Source of the DNA: Chlorobiales bacterium Clorobi_01
Lineage (GTDB): Bacteria; Bacteroidota; Chlorobiia; Chlorobiales; Chlorobiaceae
Assembly: GCA_001602925.1 (NCBI GenBank)
Contig: LUZT01000004.1
Location: forward strand, 62,001-126,000
Length of the DNA stretch: 64,000 nt
Direction of reading: 5' to 3'
Made by a program: the position numbers and the translations under genes. Below are positions 16,019 to 25,748 of the stretch, in pieces (the stretch's first letter is position 1; every line of letters begins with the position of its first letter). The notes under the pieces are model-generated. The model was not told the DNA's origin. It did not search any database and was given only the letters and a program-made list of their open reading frames with translations.

Positions 16019-17877
16019 TAGCATTTACCGACATTGTAGGAATGGATCTGGCCAAGCAGGCGCTCATGCTCTTGGCCGTTGATCCCTCCCTTGGCGGTGT
16101 CGTGATTCCTTCGACCGTAGGTTCGGGAAAATCGACGCTCGCAAGGGCATTTGCCGACATTCTGCCTGAAGGCACTCCCTTTGTGGAGCTGCCGCTGAAC
16201 GTGACCGAAGACCGCCTCATCGGCGGCGTCGATCTCGAAGCCACCCTCGCCTCCGGCCAGCGTGTCGTGCAGCACGGTGTACTTTCAAAGGCGCACAAGG
16301 GCGTTCTCTATGTCGATTCGCTCAGCCTGCTCGACAGCTCCGCCGTGTCGCACATCATGGACGCCATGAGCCGTGGCGCGGTCATCGTTGAGCGCGAGGG
16401 ACTCAGCGAGGTGCATCCGGCGGACTTCATGCTGGTTGGCACCTACGACCCGAGTGACGGCGAGGTGCGCATGGGGCTGCTCGACCGCATCGGCATCATC
16501 GTGCCCTTCACGCCGGTCAACGACTACCGCGCCCGCAAGCAGATCGTCAACATAGTCATGGGCACGCGCGACGAGGAGGATACGCAGGACGAGCTGCGCA
16601 TGTTGCGTGGTCTTATCGATGCCGCTCGTGAGCAGTTGCACAAGGTTTCCATGACCAACGAGCAGATCAAGGGTCTCATCCAGACCGCCATCAGCCTCGG
16701 CGTCGAGGGCAACCGTGTGGACATTTTTGCCATCCGCGCTGCCATCGCCAACGCTGCGCTCAGCCAGCGCACCGAGGTGGACGATGAGGATCTGAAGCTC
16801 GCCATGAAGCTGGTGCTGGTGCCGAGGGCGACCCGCATGCCCGAGCGCGAGCCAAATCCCGAGGAGATGGCTCAGGACGAGCCGCCGCCGCAGGAGGAGC
16901 AGCCGCAGGACGAGGCAGAGGACCAGAACGCGCCGCCGGACGAGACCGACTCCAACGCCGAAGAAGAGCAGGAGGAGACTCCCGACATGATCGAGGAGCT
17001 GATGATGGATGCCGTCGAGACCGAACTGCCCGACAACATCCTGAACATCTCGCTCGCCTCCAAGAAGAAGGCCAAAAGCGGCAGCCGTGGTGAAGCGCTG
17101 AACAACAAGCGCGGCCGCTTCGTGCGTTCGCAGCCGGGCGAAATCAAAAGTGGCAAGGTCGCGCTCATTCCGACGCTGATTTCCGCCGCACCGTGGCAGG
17201 CATCGAGAAAAGCCGAGCAGGCAAAAAAGGGCATCAAGTCTACGGCTGCACTCATCATCGGCAAGGAGGACGTCAAGATCAAGCGTTTCCGCGACAAGTC
17301 CGGTACGCTCTTCATCTTCATGGTGGACGCCTCCGGTTCGATGGCGCTGAACCGAATGCGCCAAGCCAAGGGCGCGGTGGCGAGCCTGTTGCAGAACGCC
17401 TACGTGCATCGTGACCAGGTCAGCCTGATCTCGTTCCGCGGCAAGCAGGCGCAGGTGCTTCTGCCTCCCTCACAGAGCGTGGATCGTGCCAAGCGCGAGC
17501 TTGACGTGCTGCCGACTGGCGGCGGAACCCCGCTTGCCTCGGCGCTGCTCACCGGCTGGGAAACCGCCAAGCAGGCGCGCACCAAGGGCATCACGCAGAT
17601 CATGTTCGTCATGATCACCGACGGCCGCGGCAATATTCCGCTGGGTGCTGCGTACGATCCCAACGCGACCAAAGCCCCCAAGGAGGAGCTTGAGAAAGAG
17701 GTCGAAGCATTAGCCCTCTCCATCCAGGCCGATGGCATCGCCTCGATTGTGGTCGATACCCAGATGAACTACTTGTCGAGAGGCGAAGCCCCCAAGCTCG
17801 CCCAGAAACTCGGCGGCCGCTACTTCTACCTTCCCAACGCAAAGGCCGAACAGATCGTCGAAGCCGCGTTGAGCTGA
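16015..17877 (+). CDS. bchD: Magnesium chelatase subunit D
   Basis: 620 residues. An N-terminal AAA+ domain resembles BchI, but its P-loop reads STVGSGKS, where the first Gly is replaced by Ser, in keeping with the usual weak or absent ATPase activity of D subunits. Residues about 280-330 are an acidic Pro/Gln/Glu linker, typical for this subunit. The C-terminal von Willebrand A/integrin-I domain has the MIDAS motif DASGSMALNR (near residue 440) with a supporting Thr/Asp in 'MITDGRGN'. It bridges BchI and the large subunit. The start codon overlaps the bchI stop. Confidence 0.95.
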   Translation: MIAFTDIVGMDLAKQALMLLAVDPSLGGVVIPSTVGSGKSTLARAFADILPEGTPFVELPLNVTEDRLIGGVDLEATLASGQRVVQHGVLSKAHKGVLYVDSLSLLDSSAVSHIMDAMSRGAVIVEREGLSEVHPADFMLVGTYDPSDGEVRMGLLDRIGIIVPFTPVNDYRARKQIVNIVMGTRDEEDTQDELRMLRGLIDAAREQLHKVSMTNEQIKGLIQTAISLGVEGNRVDIFAIRAAIANAALSQRTEVDDEDLKLAMKLVLVPRATRMPEREPNPEEMAQDEPPPQEEQPQDEAEDQNAPPDETDSNAEEEQEETPDMIEELMMDAVETELPDNILNISLASKKKAKSGSRGEALNNKRGRFVRSQPGEIKSGKVALIPTLISAAPWQASRKAEQAKKGIKSTAALIIGKEDVKIKRFRDKSGTLFIFMVDASGSMALNRMRQAKGAVASLLQNAYVHRDQVSLISFRGKQAQVLLPPSQSVDRAKRELDVLPTGGGTPLASALLTGWETAKQARTKGITQIMFVMITDGRGNIPLGAAYDPNATKAPKEELEKEVEALALSIQADGIASIVVDTQMNYLSRGEAPKLAQKLGGRYFYLPNAKAEQIVEAALS

Positions 17878-17894
17878 CCTATCTTTTTTGTCAT

Positions 17895-17924
17895 ATGCCG
17901 TCTCGCTGTAAAGCGGGACGGCAT
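17895..17924 (+). terminator. Hairpin after bchD
   Basis: A 12-bp stem with one G-T pair (17895-17906 with 17913-17924), 6-base loop. The T-tract after it is weak and interrupted. It may terminate or attenuate bchID transcription ahead of bchH, or stabilise the mRNA end. Confidence 0.5.
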
Positions 17925-18008
17925 GACGGCTTCTTTTACTCCGAATCGGAACTTTGTAGTACCCGCCTTCCTTTTTTAACACCAATAGCCTCATTGCTTA
18001 TCAGTCTG

Positions 18009-18018
18009 TATCGCGTCA
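18009..18018 (+). promoter_or_regulatory. Decamer TATCGCGTCA upstream of bchH
   Basis: Identical to the decamer at 14679-14688 and at nearly the same distance from a start codon. See the matching entry for bchI. Confidence 0.3.
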
Positions 18019-18160
18019 AACCTGTACTTCATCACTAACAAATATAGATGGTGGCGCTTAGGAATTAATTCCTGCTTTTATACATTAAATGAGCGTCGGC
18101 AGGGCAGGAGTTTGCCTGTGGTCGCACGCTTACCATTAATGTGTACAGACAAATCCCGCC

Positions 18161-21100
18161 ATGGCACAAAGACGTAAAATCACGGCGATTGTGGGTCTCG
18201 AGCAGTACAATGCCGGGCTCTGGAGGAAGATCAAGAGCTTGCTCGACAAGGATGCCGAGCTGGTTCAGTTGAGCGATGTCGATCTCGAAAAGCAGAATCC
18301 CGAGGCGGCGACGGCCATCCGGGAGGCCGACTGCGTGTTCATGAGCATGATCAACTTCAAGGAGCAGATCGACTGGTTCAAGGAGCAACTCGATCAGGGA
18401 ACCAACGAGAAGACCATCTTCATCTTCGAGTCGATGCCCGAAGCCATGGCGCTTACCAAGGTTGGGAGTTATCAGGTCACAGAAGGGAAGTCGGGTATGC
18501 CCGACATGGTGAAGAAGATAGCCAAGATGCTGGTCAAGGGGCGCGACGAGGATGCGCTCTACGGCTACATGAAGCTGATGAAGATCATGCGCACCATCCT
18601 GCCGCTGGTGCCGAACAAGGCGAAGGATTTCAAGAACTGGTTGATGGTCTACTCCTACTGGCTCCAGCCGACGCCGGAGAACATCGTCAACATGTTCCGC
18701 CTGATATTGCGCGAGTATTTCGGCTCGAACGTCACGGTCGAGCCGATTGTCGATGTGCCGAATATGGGATTGTACCATCCCGATTCGCAGGAGTATTTCA
18801 AGGATGTCAAGAGCTTCAAGAACTGGTCGAAGAAGCGTGGTTTGAACTTCGACAAATCGCAGAAGCTGGCGCTGCTCTTCTTCCGCAAGCATCTGTTGCA
18901 GGAAAAAACCTACATCGATAACACCATCCGCACGCTCGAAAAGCATGGCGTGAATGTCTTTCCGGCTTTTGTGATGGGCGTCGAAGGCCACGTTCTCGTG
19001 CGCGACTGGCTGATGAAGGAGAAGATCGATCTGCTGGTGAACATGATGGGCTTCGGGCTCGTTGGCGGCCCGGCGGGCTCGACCAAGCCCGGCACGGCAG
19101 CCGAGGCGCGGCACGAAATTCTCACTGGCCTCGATGTGCCCTACATGGTTGCCCAGCCTCTGCTGGTGCAGAACTTCGAGTCGTGGCACGAACTTGGCGT
19201 TTCGCCGATGCAGGTGACCTTCACCTACTCGATTCCCGAGATGGACGGCGCGGTCGCACCGATAATTCTCGGCGCGTTGCAGGACGGGAAGGTCGAGACC
19301 GTGCAGGAGCGGCTCGACCGGCTGGCGATTCTTTCCAAAAAATGGATGCGCCTGCGGGCCTCCTCGAACCGCGACAAGCGCGTCGCGCTGGTGGTTTACG
19401 ACTACCCGCCCGGCCTCGGCAAGAAGGCGACGGCGGCGCTGCTCGATGTGCCGACCACGCTTCTGCGGATTCTGGAGCGGCTGAAGAAGGAGGGCTACAA
19501 CGTCGGCACGCTGCCGGAGTCGCCCGAAAAGCTCTTCGAGATGCTCGACCGCGCGACCGACTACCAGCTCATGCAGAACAAGCCGGACGCCATAAAGGTG
19601 AGCCGTGAGAAGTACAACGAGCTGGCTACGTACCACGAGCGCGAGCGCATCGAGGAGCGGTGGCAGGCTTTCCCCGGCGAGATCGCGCCGGTCGGTTCGG
19701 AGGAGGTGTTCCTCGGTGGCTTGCGGCTCGGTAACATCTACATCGGCGTCCAGCCGCGCCTTGGCGTGCAGGGCGACCCGATGCGCCTGATCTTCGACAA
19801 GGCCAACACGCCGCACCACCAGTACATCTCGTTCTACCGCTGGATCAGCCGCGAGTTCGACGCGCACGCGCTGGTGCACGTTGGAATGCACGGCTCGGTC
19901 GAGTGGATGCCGGGCTTGCAGACCGGTCTGACCGGCGAGTGCTGGCCCGACGCGCTGCTCGGCGAGGTGCCGCACGCCTACATCTACCCGGTGAACAACC
20001 CCAGCGAATCGACCATCGCCAAGCGCCGCGGACTGGCCACGATGGTTTCGCACGTCGTGCCGCCGCTGGCTCGCGCTGGCCTTTACAAGGAACTGCCTGC
20101 GCTGAAGGATCTGCTTGCCGACTATCGCGAGCGCAACCAGGCTCAGGGCGAGGATGTCGAACAGGTGCAGGAGGCGATCATGACCAAGGCCGAGCTGCTC
20201 AACCTGACCGACGACTGTCCGCGCCGTCCCGACGAGCCGTTCAGCGACTTTGTCAGCCGCCTTTACATCTACATCGTCGAGCTGGAAAACCGCCTCATCT
20301 CCAACTCGCTGCATGTCTTCGGTGAGGCGGGGCCGCTCGAATCCCAGATTATCACGATCACCGAGACCATCAAGAATCGCGGCGAAAACGGCCGCTCGCT
20401 GCCTTACATCTTTATCGATACCTCTGGCAAAAACGGCCACTACGGGAGTTACGAGGAGATTTCGAGCCTGTCGCGCAAGGGCGACGAAGCCGCGATCAAA
20501 CTCCGCGAGTGGGCCGAGAACGCCTGCCGCGAGTTCGTCAAGCAGACCATGTTCGACCGCAAGAATCCGGTGCAGGCGTTCGAGTCGGTCACCGGCGGTA
20601 GCCGGATGCCGGAGGAAGACAAGCCCTTCATCCAGCGCATCATTCAGGAGGGCGCGATGATGATTCAGGCGCTCAGCGACAACAGCGGCGAAATGAACTC
20701 TCTCGTCAAGGTGCTCGAAGGCGGCTACATTCCCTCCGGTCCCGGCGGCGATCTGGTGCGCGACGGCATGAACGTGCTGCCATCGGGCCGCAACATCCAC
20801 TCCATCGACCCGTGGCGCATTCCGTCCGAAACCGCCTTCAAGCGCGGCACGCTGATCGCCGACGGCCTGATCGCCAAGCACGTGGCCGAGAACGACGGCA
20901 ACTATCCCGAAACCATCGCCGAGGTGATCTGGGGTCTCGACACCATCAAGACCAAGGGTGAAGCGGTGGCCGTGGTGATCCGGCTCATGGGCGCGGAACC
21001 GGCCTACGACGCCTTCGGCAAGATCAGCCACTACAACCTTACGCCGCTCGACAAGCTCGGTCGTCCGCGCGTCGATGTGCTGATGCAGCTCAGCCCGATC

Positions 21101-21976
21101 TTCCGCGACGCCTTCGGCATTCTGATGGATCAGCTCGATCGCCTCGTCAAGGACGCCGCCAAGGCCGACGAGCCGCACGAGATGAACTACATTAAAAAGC
21201 ACGTTGATGAAGCGCTGGCCGAGGGGATGGATTTCGAAGCCGCTACCTCCCGCCAGTTTACGCAGGCTCCGGGTTCTTACGGAACCTACGTCGATGACAT
21301 GATCGAGGATTCGGCGTGGGAAAACGAGGGTGACCTCGACGATCTCTTCATTCGCCGCAACAGCAGCGCGTATGGCGGCGGGCGCAAGGGCGAGAAGCAG
21401 TCCGAGATTCTGCAGAAACTGCTCGGCTCGGTCGATCGCGTGGTGCATCAGGTGGACTCCACCGAGTTCGGTATTTCCGATATCGACCACTACTTCTCGT
21501 CGTCGGGTTCGCTCCAGCTCGCCGCGCGACGTCGCAACACAAAGACCTCGGACATCAAGCTCAACTACGTCGAGTCGTTCACCTCGGACATCAAGCTCGA
21601 CGAGGCCGACAAATCGCTACGCGTCGAGTACCGCTCCAAGCTGCTCAACCCGAAGTGGTTCGAGGGGATGCTCAAGCACGGCCACAGCGGCGCAGGCGAA
21701 ATCAGCAACCGTGTCACCTACATGCTCGGCTGGGACGCCGTCACCAAGAGCGTGGACGACTGGGTCTATAAAAAGACCGCCGAAACTTACGCCCTCGACC
21801 CCGAAATGCGCGAACGCCTCGCTACGCTCAACCCGCAAGCGATCAAGAACATCGTGGGCCGGATGCTCGAAGCGCACGGACGCGGCATGTGGAAAGCCGA
21901 CCAGAGCATGATCGAAGAGCTTCAGGAGATCTATGCCGACCTGGAGGACAGGCTGGAAGGAATGGCAGATGATTAG
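18161..21976 (+). CDS. bchH: Magnesium chelatase large (H) subunit, BchH/BchS/BchT type
   Basis: 1271 residues, the normal length for the porphyrin-binding catalytic subunit that receives Mg and protoporphyrin IX. The start MAQRRKITAIVG is followed by the CobN/BchH-type N-terminal domain ('FIFESMPEAMALTKVG', 'KIMRTILPLVPNKAKDF'), the middle 'GVEGHVLVRDWL' and 'HVGMHGSVEWMPG' with the conserved His-Gly-Ser-x-Glu, and the C-terminal 'YTLMLGWDAVTKSVDDW'-like region. Green sulfur bacteria carry three such paralogues (BchH, BchS, BchT). In Chlorobaculum tepidum the copy beside bchID is, to my recollection, the one named bchS, linked to bacteriochlorophyll c supply. The paralogue cannot be settled from this window. 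283 bases separate it from bchD, enough for its own promoter. Confidence 0.95.
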   Translation: MAQRRKITAIVGLEQYNAGLWRKIKSLLDKDAELVQLSDVDLEKQNPEAATAIREADCVFMSMINFKEQIDWFKEQLDQGTNEKTIFIFESMPEAMALTKVGSYQVTEGKSGMPDMVKKIAKMLVKGRDEDALYGYMKLMKIMRTILPLVPNKAKDFKNWLMVYSYWLQPTPENIVNMFRLILREYFGSNVTVEPIVDVPNMGLYHPDSQEYFKDVKSFKNWSKKRGLNFDKSQKLALLFFRKHLLQEKTYIDNTIRTLEKHGVNVFPAFVMGVEGHVLVRDWLMKEKIDLLVNMMGFGLVGGPAGSTKPGTAAEARHEILTGLDVPYMVAQPLLVQNFESWHELGVSPMQVTFTYSIPEMDGAVAPIILGALQDGKVETVQERLDRLAILSKKWMRLRASSNRDKRVALVVYDYPPGLGKKATAALLDVPTTLLRILERLKKEGYNVGTLPESPEKLFEMLDRATDYQLMQNKPDAIKVSREKYNELATYHERERIEERWQAFPGEIAPVGSEEVFLGGLRLGNIYIGVQPRLGVQGDPMRLIFDKANTPHHQYISFYRWISREFDAHALVHVGMHGSVEWMPGLQTGLTGECWPDALLGEVPHAYIYPVNNPSESTIAKRRGLATMVSHVVPPLARAGLYKELPALKDLLADYRERNQAQGEDVEQVQEAIMTKAELLNLTDDCPRRPDEPFSDFVSRLYIYIVELENRLISNSLHVFGEAGPLESQIITITETIKNRGENGRSLPYIFIDTSGKNGHYGSYEEISSLSRKGDEAAIKLREWAENACREFVKQTMFDRKNPVQAFESVTGGSRMPEEDKPFIQRIIQEGAMMIQALSDNSGEMNSLVKVLEGGYIPSGPGGDLVRDGMNVLPSGRNIHSIDPWRIPSETAFKRGTLIADGLIAKHVAENDGNYPETIAEVIWGLDTIKTKGEAVAVVIRLMGAEPAYDAFGKISHYNLTPLDKLGRPRVDVLMQLSPIFRDAFGILMDQLDRLVKDAAKADEPHEMNYIKKHVDEALAEGMDFEAATSRQFTQAPGSYGTYVDDMIEDSAWENEGDLDDLFIRRNSSAYGGGRKGEKQSEILQKLLGSVDRVVHQVDSTEFGISDIDHYFSSSGSLQLAARRRNTKTSDIKLNYVESFTSDIKLDEADKSLRVEYRSKLLNPKWFEGMLKHGHSGAGEISNRVTYMLGWDAVTKSVDDWVYKKTAETYALDPEMRERLATLNPQAIKNIVGRMLEAHGRGMWKADQSMIEELQEIYADLEDRLEGMADD

Positions 21977-21984
21977 TTGATAGC

Positions 21985-22013
21985 CTAAGGGCGGGTTTCA
22001 AACCCGCCCTTAG
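21985..22013 (+). terminator. Strong hairpin after bchH
   Basis: A perfect 12-bp stem (CTAAGGGCGGGT with its complement), 5-base loop, eight bases after the stop. No T-run follows, so it could be a terminator, a transcript-end stabiliser, or both. Confidence 0.6.
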
Positions 22014-22086
22014 CGTTCATTGTTCATGCTATCCTCTTCGAGCTATTGGTCTTCTCTGACTCTCCCGTTCCATTTTGTTGCGCCCC

Positions 22087-23193
22087 TCAAATTCTCGTCC
22101 TCATGCAGTGATTGTACCTTGACTTCACCCGTTCGGCGAACCATTTCGTGGAGAGGTTCTTGCTGACGAATTTCGGGCTGTTGAGCGGGATGTCGGGCAG
22201 CACGGCGTAGATCGGGTGGCCATATTTTTTCTTGTACAGTTCCGAGAGCGTTTTGTACGACCAGGTCTCCTCGAAATCATAGCTTTTTTCCTGCCGGAAA
22301 TCTTTCATCACCTTTTTTTCATCGAACCCGATGCCCTTGTCTTTCAGGAAATTGATGAAGGTGACATACGTGACCGACGGCGTTGCATTGCCGTTTTCAT
22401 AGCTTAGCAGGTCGCCGTCCGTATCGACCATTCTGTGTGTCAGCCGGCCAAGCATCTTCTGGAATCCGGCGTTTCTGCTGGTGTAGTGGCCCGAGTTGAA
22501 ATCGGCGAACACATATTTCCAGTCGTCGTAGTTGCGTTTGTAGTCGAGCAGGTAGGCCGTGCCGTAAAAGACGCCTCCCTTGCAGGTGTAGAGCATGTCG
22601 CGCACGCTACCGCCACCGGCGTTCCGGGGCTTTTTCGGGTACTCTTCGGCGAACTTTACCGACACCTGCATCGAACCGGCGGTGGTGATCAGATCGCTCG
22701 CATCCTTTTTGAGCACGAGCAGAATCGGCTTGGTGACGCTTGCCGAGGTGAACTCGTCGTACCACTTCTCGAAATCGAGTTCGCTCTGGATCGAGTCGAT
22801 ATTTTCGCGAAATGTCTGTCCGTTTGAGGCGGTTTGATCAAGCCTGGTCTCGATCAGGAGCCGCAGCACCTCGTTCGATTCGGCCGCCTCGATCTTTTTA
22901 CGCAGAATGCTCGCCATGCGTGAGTTTTTCGGCGAGATCGAAAAGGCGCTGACCTGCGAAATGACGGCGCAAACGGCACTGACATGCTCCTTGTCCACTG
23001 GCTGCCCCAGCTCTTCAAGGCTTTCTTTTATCGCTCTGGCCCAGATGTCCGGCGAAGGGTTGTTTGGTCTCGATGCACGCACCAGTTTTTCGACCTGCTT
23101 TTCTGACAAGCCGGAATCGGTAATTCCCGAACAGGCCGACAGGATGAGGGCAAGTATCAGCATGATGGGAGTCAGGCGGTTCGCTCTGCGCAT
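22087..23193 (-). CDS. DUF1615 family lipoprotein
   Basis: 368 residues from ATG 23193, which has a good AAGGAG site; the frame continues to 23328 but without signal. Residues 1-20 are a lipoprotein signal with lipobox LSAC. Motifs recall DUF1615: 'EHVSAVCAVISQVSAF', 'GSMQVSVKFAEE', 'GGVFYGTAYLLDY', 'YVFADFNSGHYTSRNAGFQ', 'DGDLLSYENG' and 'LSTKWFAERVKSRYNHCM'. The layout (a lysozyme-like 'E-S-x-F' equivalent then a 'GPMQV' equivalent) hints at a transglycosylase-like fold, but the usual catalytic Glu context reads SQVSAF here, so activity is doubtful. Function is unknown; an envelope role is likely. Confidence 0.8.
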   Translation of the reverse strand: MRRANRLTPIMLILALILSACSGITDSGLSEKQVEKLVRASRPNNPSPDIWARAIKESLEELGQPVDKEHVSAVCAVISQVSAFSISPKNSRMASILRKKIEAAESNEVLRLLIETRLDQTASNGQTFRENIDSIQSELDFEKWYDEFTSASVTKPILLVLKKDASDLITTAGSMQVSVKFAEEYPKKPRNAGGGSVRDMLYTCKGGVFYGTAYLLDYKRNYDDWKYVFADFNSGHYTSRNAGFQKMLGRLTHRMVDTDGDLLSYENGNATPSVTYVTFINFLKDKGIGFDEKKVMKDFRQEKSYDFEETWSYKTLSELYKKKYGHPIYAVLPDIPLNSPKFVSKNLSTKWFAERVKSRYNHCMRTRI

Positions 23194-23334
23194 GATTTGG
23201 CTCCTTGACTGGAGAGAGTTGGTGAAAAACGGGTTTCGCTGTCTCGTCGAAAAGGCGTTACTTCTTTCAAAATAATCATTTTTCCGATTAGACTGATCCG
23301 GCAGATATTGGCGATCTTTTTTCGCCAAAACCAG

Positions 23335-23361
23335 AAAACCCCGGCATTGATCCGGGGTTTT
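23335..23361 (-). terminator. Terminator-like hairpin between guaB and the DUF1615 gene
   Basis: A perfect 10-bp stem (AAAACCCCGG/CCGGGGTTTT) with a 7-base loop. The stem itself ends in four Ts on either strand, so it can work for guaB on the minus strand. Confidence 0.75.
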
Positions 23362-23384
23362 CGTGAGTGTGGTGTGCTGGATTC

Positions 23385-24869
23385 TTATGCGGAGGTCGAG
23401 TAGTTCGGTGCTTCTTTGGTTATCATCACATCGTGCGGGTGGCTTTCACGGAGGCCAGCAGAGGTGATGCGCACGAAACGGGTGTTCTCTTTCAGCTCCG
23501 TGATGGTTCTGACGCCGCAGTAGCCCATCGAGGATTTCAGGCCGCCGATGAGCTGATAGACCACCTCGTCGAGCTTCCCTTTGGCCGGAATGCGGCCTTC
23601 GATGCCTTCGGGAACATACTTTTTTGTCTCCGCGGAAACATCCTGGAAGTAGCGGTCGCTGCTGCCTTCCGGTTCGGACATCGCACCCAGTGAGCCCATG
23701 CCGCGGTACGCCTTGAAGCGGCGGCCTTCATAAAGGATGGTTTCACCGGGGCTTTCGTCGGTGCCCGCGAAGACGCTGCCCATCATCACCGAATCCGCGC
23801 CAGCCGCGAGTGCTTTGGCGATGTCGCCGCTGTACTTGATGCCGCCGTCCGCGATGAGCGGAATGCCGGTTTTTTTCGCCTCTTCAGCGCACTTCATGAC
23901 AGCCGTGAGCTGCGGCATTCCGACGCCAGCCACGATGCGCGTGGTGCAGATACTGCCCGGCCCGATGCCCACCTTGACGGCGTCGGCTCCGGCCTTGACC
24001 AGATCCCTGACCGCTTCCGGCGTCGCCACGTTACCTGCGATCACCTGGAGTTCCGGGTATTTCTGCTTGATGGTAGCCACCATGTCGAGTACTGCCTGGC
24101 TGTGCCCGTGCGCCGTATCGACCGCCACGACATCCACGCCCGCTGCGACCAGTGCATCGACGCGCGACATCGTGTTTGCGCGGATGCCGACTGCCGCGCC
24201 CGCCCGGAGCCGACCCTGCGAGTCCTTGCAGGCGTCGGGGCACTGCTTGCGCTTCTGAATGTCCTTGAAAGTGATGAGGCCTTTGAGATAGCCGTTATCG
24301 TCGATGACGAGGAGTTTCTCGATCTTGTTCTGCATGAGAATATCCTCGGCGGTCAACAGGTCGATACCCTCTTTGGCCGTGACGAGGTTAGTCGTCATGA
24401 TGGTAGTGATTTTCTCGTCGGATGATGCAGTCATGCGCAGGTCACGGTTGGTGACGATGCCTTTGAGCAACAGGCAGCCTTCGGGGGTCGGATGCTCGAC
24501 GACCGGAATGCCTGAAATCGAGTGACGGATCATCAGGTCGATGGCATCCTGGATAGTCGCGTCCTCGAACAGATGGATGGGATTGCGGATGATGCCGCTC
24601 TCGAAGCGCTTGACTTTTGCAACCTGCCGTGCCTGTTCGTCTATGGAGAGATTCTTGTGGATGATGCCGATACCGCCTGCCCGGGCGAGAGCAATGGCCA
24701 GTTCGGCTTCGGTGACCGTGTCCATGGCGGCACTCACCAGCGGGATGTTGACTTCGATCTGCCGGGTCAGACGCGACTTGACGACCGTCTCTTTGGGTAG
24801 TACGTTGGAATATGCGGGTACGAGCAACACGTCATCGAAGGTCAGCGCATCATAGAGGATTTTGTCCAT
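23385..24869 (-). CDS. guaB: IMP dehydrogenase
   Basis: 494 residues from ATG 24869 (preceded by AAGGCTCCCC); the frame extends to 24929 without support. It oxidises IMP to XMP with NAD, the committed step of GMP synthesis. N-terminal '[17 protein letters not shown]', two CBS domains between about residues 95 and 210 (regulatory, nucleotide-binding), then the TIM barrel with 'VDTAHGHS', '[13 protein letters not shown]' (catalytic Cys), '[10 protein letters not shown]', the phosphate loop '[15 protein letters not shown]' and the flap '[18 protein letters not shown]'. It is full length. No purine riboswitch is evident upstream. Confidence 0.96.
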   Translation of the reverse strand: MDKILYDALTFDDVLLVPAYSNVLPKETVVKSRLTRQIEVNIPLVSAAMDTVTEAELAIALARAGGIGIIHKNLSIDEQARQVAKVKRFESGIIRNPIHLFEDATIQDAIDLMIRHSISGIPVVEHPTPEGCLLLKGIVTNRDLRMTASSDEKITTIMTTNLVTAKEGIDLLTAEDILMQNKIEKLLVIDDNGYLKGLITFKDIQKRKQCPDACKDSQGRLRAGAAVGIRANTMSRVDALVAAGVDVVAVDTAHGHSQAVLDMVATIKQKYPELQVIAGNVATPEAVRDLVKAGADAVKVGIGPGSICTTRIVAGVGMPQLTAVMKCAEEAKKTGIPLIADGGIKYSGDIAKALAAGADSVMMGSVFAGTDESPGETILYEGRRFKAYRGMGSLGAMSEPEGSSDRYFQDVSAETKKYVPEGIEGRIPAKGKLDEVVYQLIGGLKSSMGYCGVRTITELKENTRFVRITSAGLRESHPHDVMITKEAPNYSTSA

Positions 24870-25045
24870 GGGGAGCCTTGTTAAGAGATTGCGGCAAAAA
24901 TGAATCCGCCAATTTACGAAAGTGAGCACGGATTGACAACGCTGAGGAGTATGAGGAATGTGTGGCGGGTGATTTTTCTTTGCCTGAAAAGGGGTGGGGA
25001 GTTTTAAAAAACGAAAACGAGTTGTACATTACATGCCTTATAAAC

Positions 25046-25136
25046 GGAGAGATCGCATAGTTGGTCTAGTGCGCTCGCCTGGAAAGCGGGTAGGGTGTAA
25101 CAGCCCTCGAGGGTTCGAATCCCTCTCTCTCCGCCA
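25046..25136 (+). tRNA. tRNA-Ser (GGA)
   Basis: Class II cloverleaf: acceptor GGAGAGA/TCTCTCC, D-arm, anticodon stem CTCGC/GCGGG with loop CTGGAAA (anticodon GGA, codons UCC/UCU), long variable arm, T-arm GAGGG TTCGAAT CCCTC, discriminator G and an encoded CCA. First of three serine tRNAs in a row. Confidence 0.96.
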
Positions 25137-25214
25137 GGAAAAACAGTGGATGTGATTTTTCGCTGGCTATTTTCGGGTAAATCACTATCTTCTTACCCGT
25201 TCTTTACATACGAT

Positions 25215-25297
25215 GGAGGATTAGCCTAATTGGTAAGGCAGCAGTCTTGAAAACTGCCGGGTTTGCGCCCTTGGGGGTTCGAGTCCCTCATCCTCCG
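25215..25297 (+). tRNA. tRNA-Ser (TGA)
   Basis: Acceptor GGAGGAT/ATCCTCC, anticodon stem GCAGT/ACTGC with loop CTTGAAA (anticodon TGA, codon UCA and wobble), 15-base variable arm, T-loop TTCGAGT, discriminator G. The 3' CCA is not encoded, unlike the tRNA before it. Confidence 0.93.
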
Positions 25298-25309
25298 CCC
25301 CAAAGTTCA

Positions 25310-25399
<90 letters not shown>

Positions 25400-25407
25400 C
25401 TGAATAG

Positions 25408-25441
25408 AAAAAGCTTCCGGCCACACTGGAAGCTTTTTTGT
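25408..25441 (+). terminator. Terminator of the tRNA-Ser cluster
   Basis: An 11-bp stem (AAAAAGCTTCC with GGAAGCTTTTT), 9-base loop, six or more Ts, nine bases after the last tRNA. Confidence 0.9.
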
Positions 25442-25748
25442 TTCATGTTCTCATCTTGTCTGAGTTGGCATCGTAAAGTCCAGTTGTCTTGGGGAAAGCT
25501 ATCAGATCATGATGCCCCTAAGACCATATCCGACAATAGCGGTGGTCAGGAGGTGGACGCAGAGCGCACGAGTATCTTCATTGTCATCATCAACGGGGAA
25601 GGTAAAGCGCTTGACGATCAGAACGGAGAGCCCTGACCTTGCTTCCGGAGAATCACAAGTATTCGGAAATGCTGATTATGCACGAGACGGAATGCCTGTG
25701 GAGTACGTCGAAAAGAAATAAACGGGATATGGTCGCCAAACCCGGTGG
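25442..25748 (+). other. Gene-free stretch with possible gene debris
   Basis: About 300 bases without a credible gene. Short frames exist but share no family motif. On the minus strand (about 25620 down to 25508) a frame reading PVDDDNEDTRAL and ending GYGLRGIMI faintly recalls the last residues of UmuC/DinP-type polymerases (DDTREL ... GYRYKKAGVM). This is too weak to call, but interesting beside the umuDC relic 700 bases further on. Confidence 0.3.

Noticed and set aside
16285-17409. 374-codon open frame antisense to bchD, and similar long antisense frames in bchI, the ABC-F gene, RND genes and the OprM-like gene
   Set aside because: Typical shadow frames in GC-rich coding DNA; translations look like reverse images with no recognisable domain.
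18065-21490. 1141-codon open frame antisense to bchH
   Set aside because: It mirrors the GC-rich codon pattern of the H subunit on the other strand, has His/Asp/Arg/Leu-rich low-quality composition and no family motif; bchH is certain.
24870-25045. Purine riboswitch upstream of guaB or a promoter box for the tRNA cluster
   Set aside because: No paired P1-P2-P3 pattern or conserved loop sequence can be recognised, and no clear -35/-10 pair is visible.
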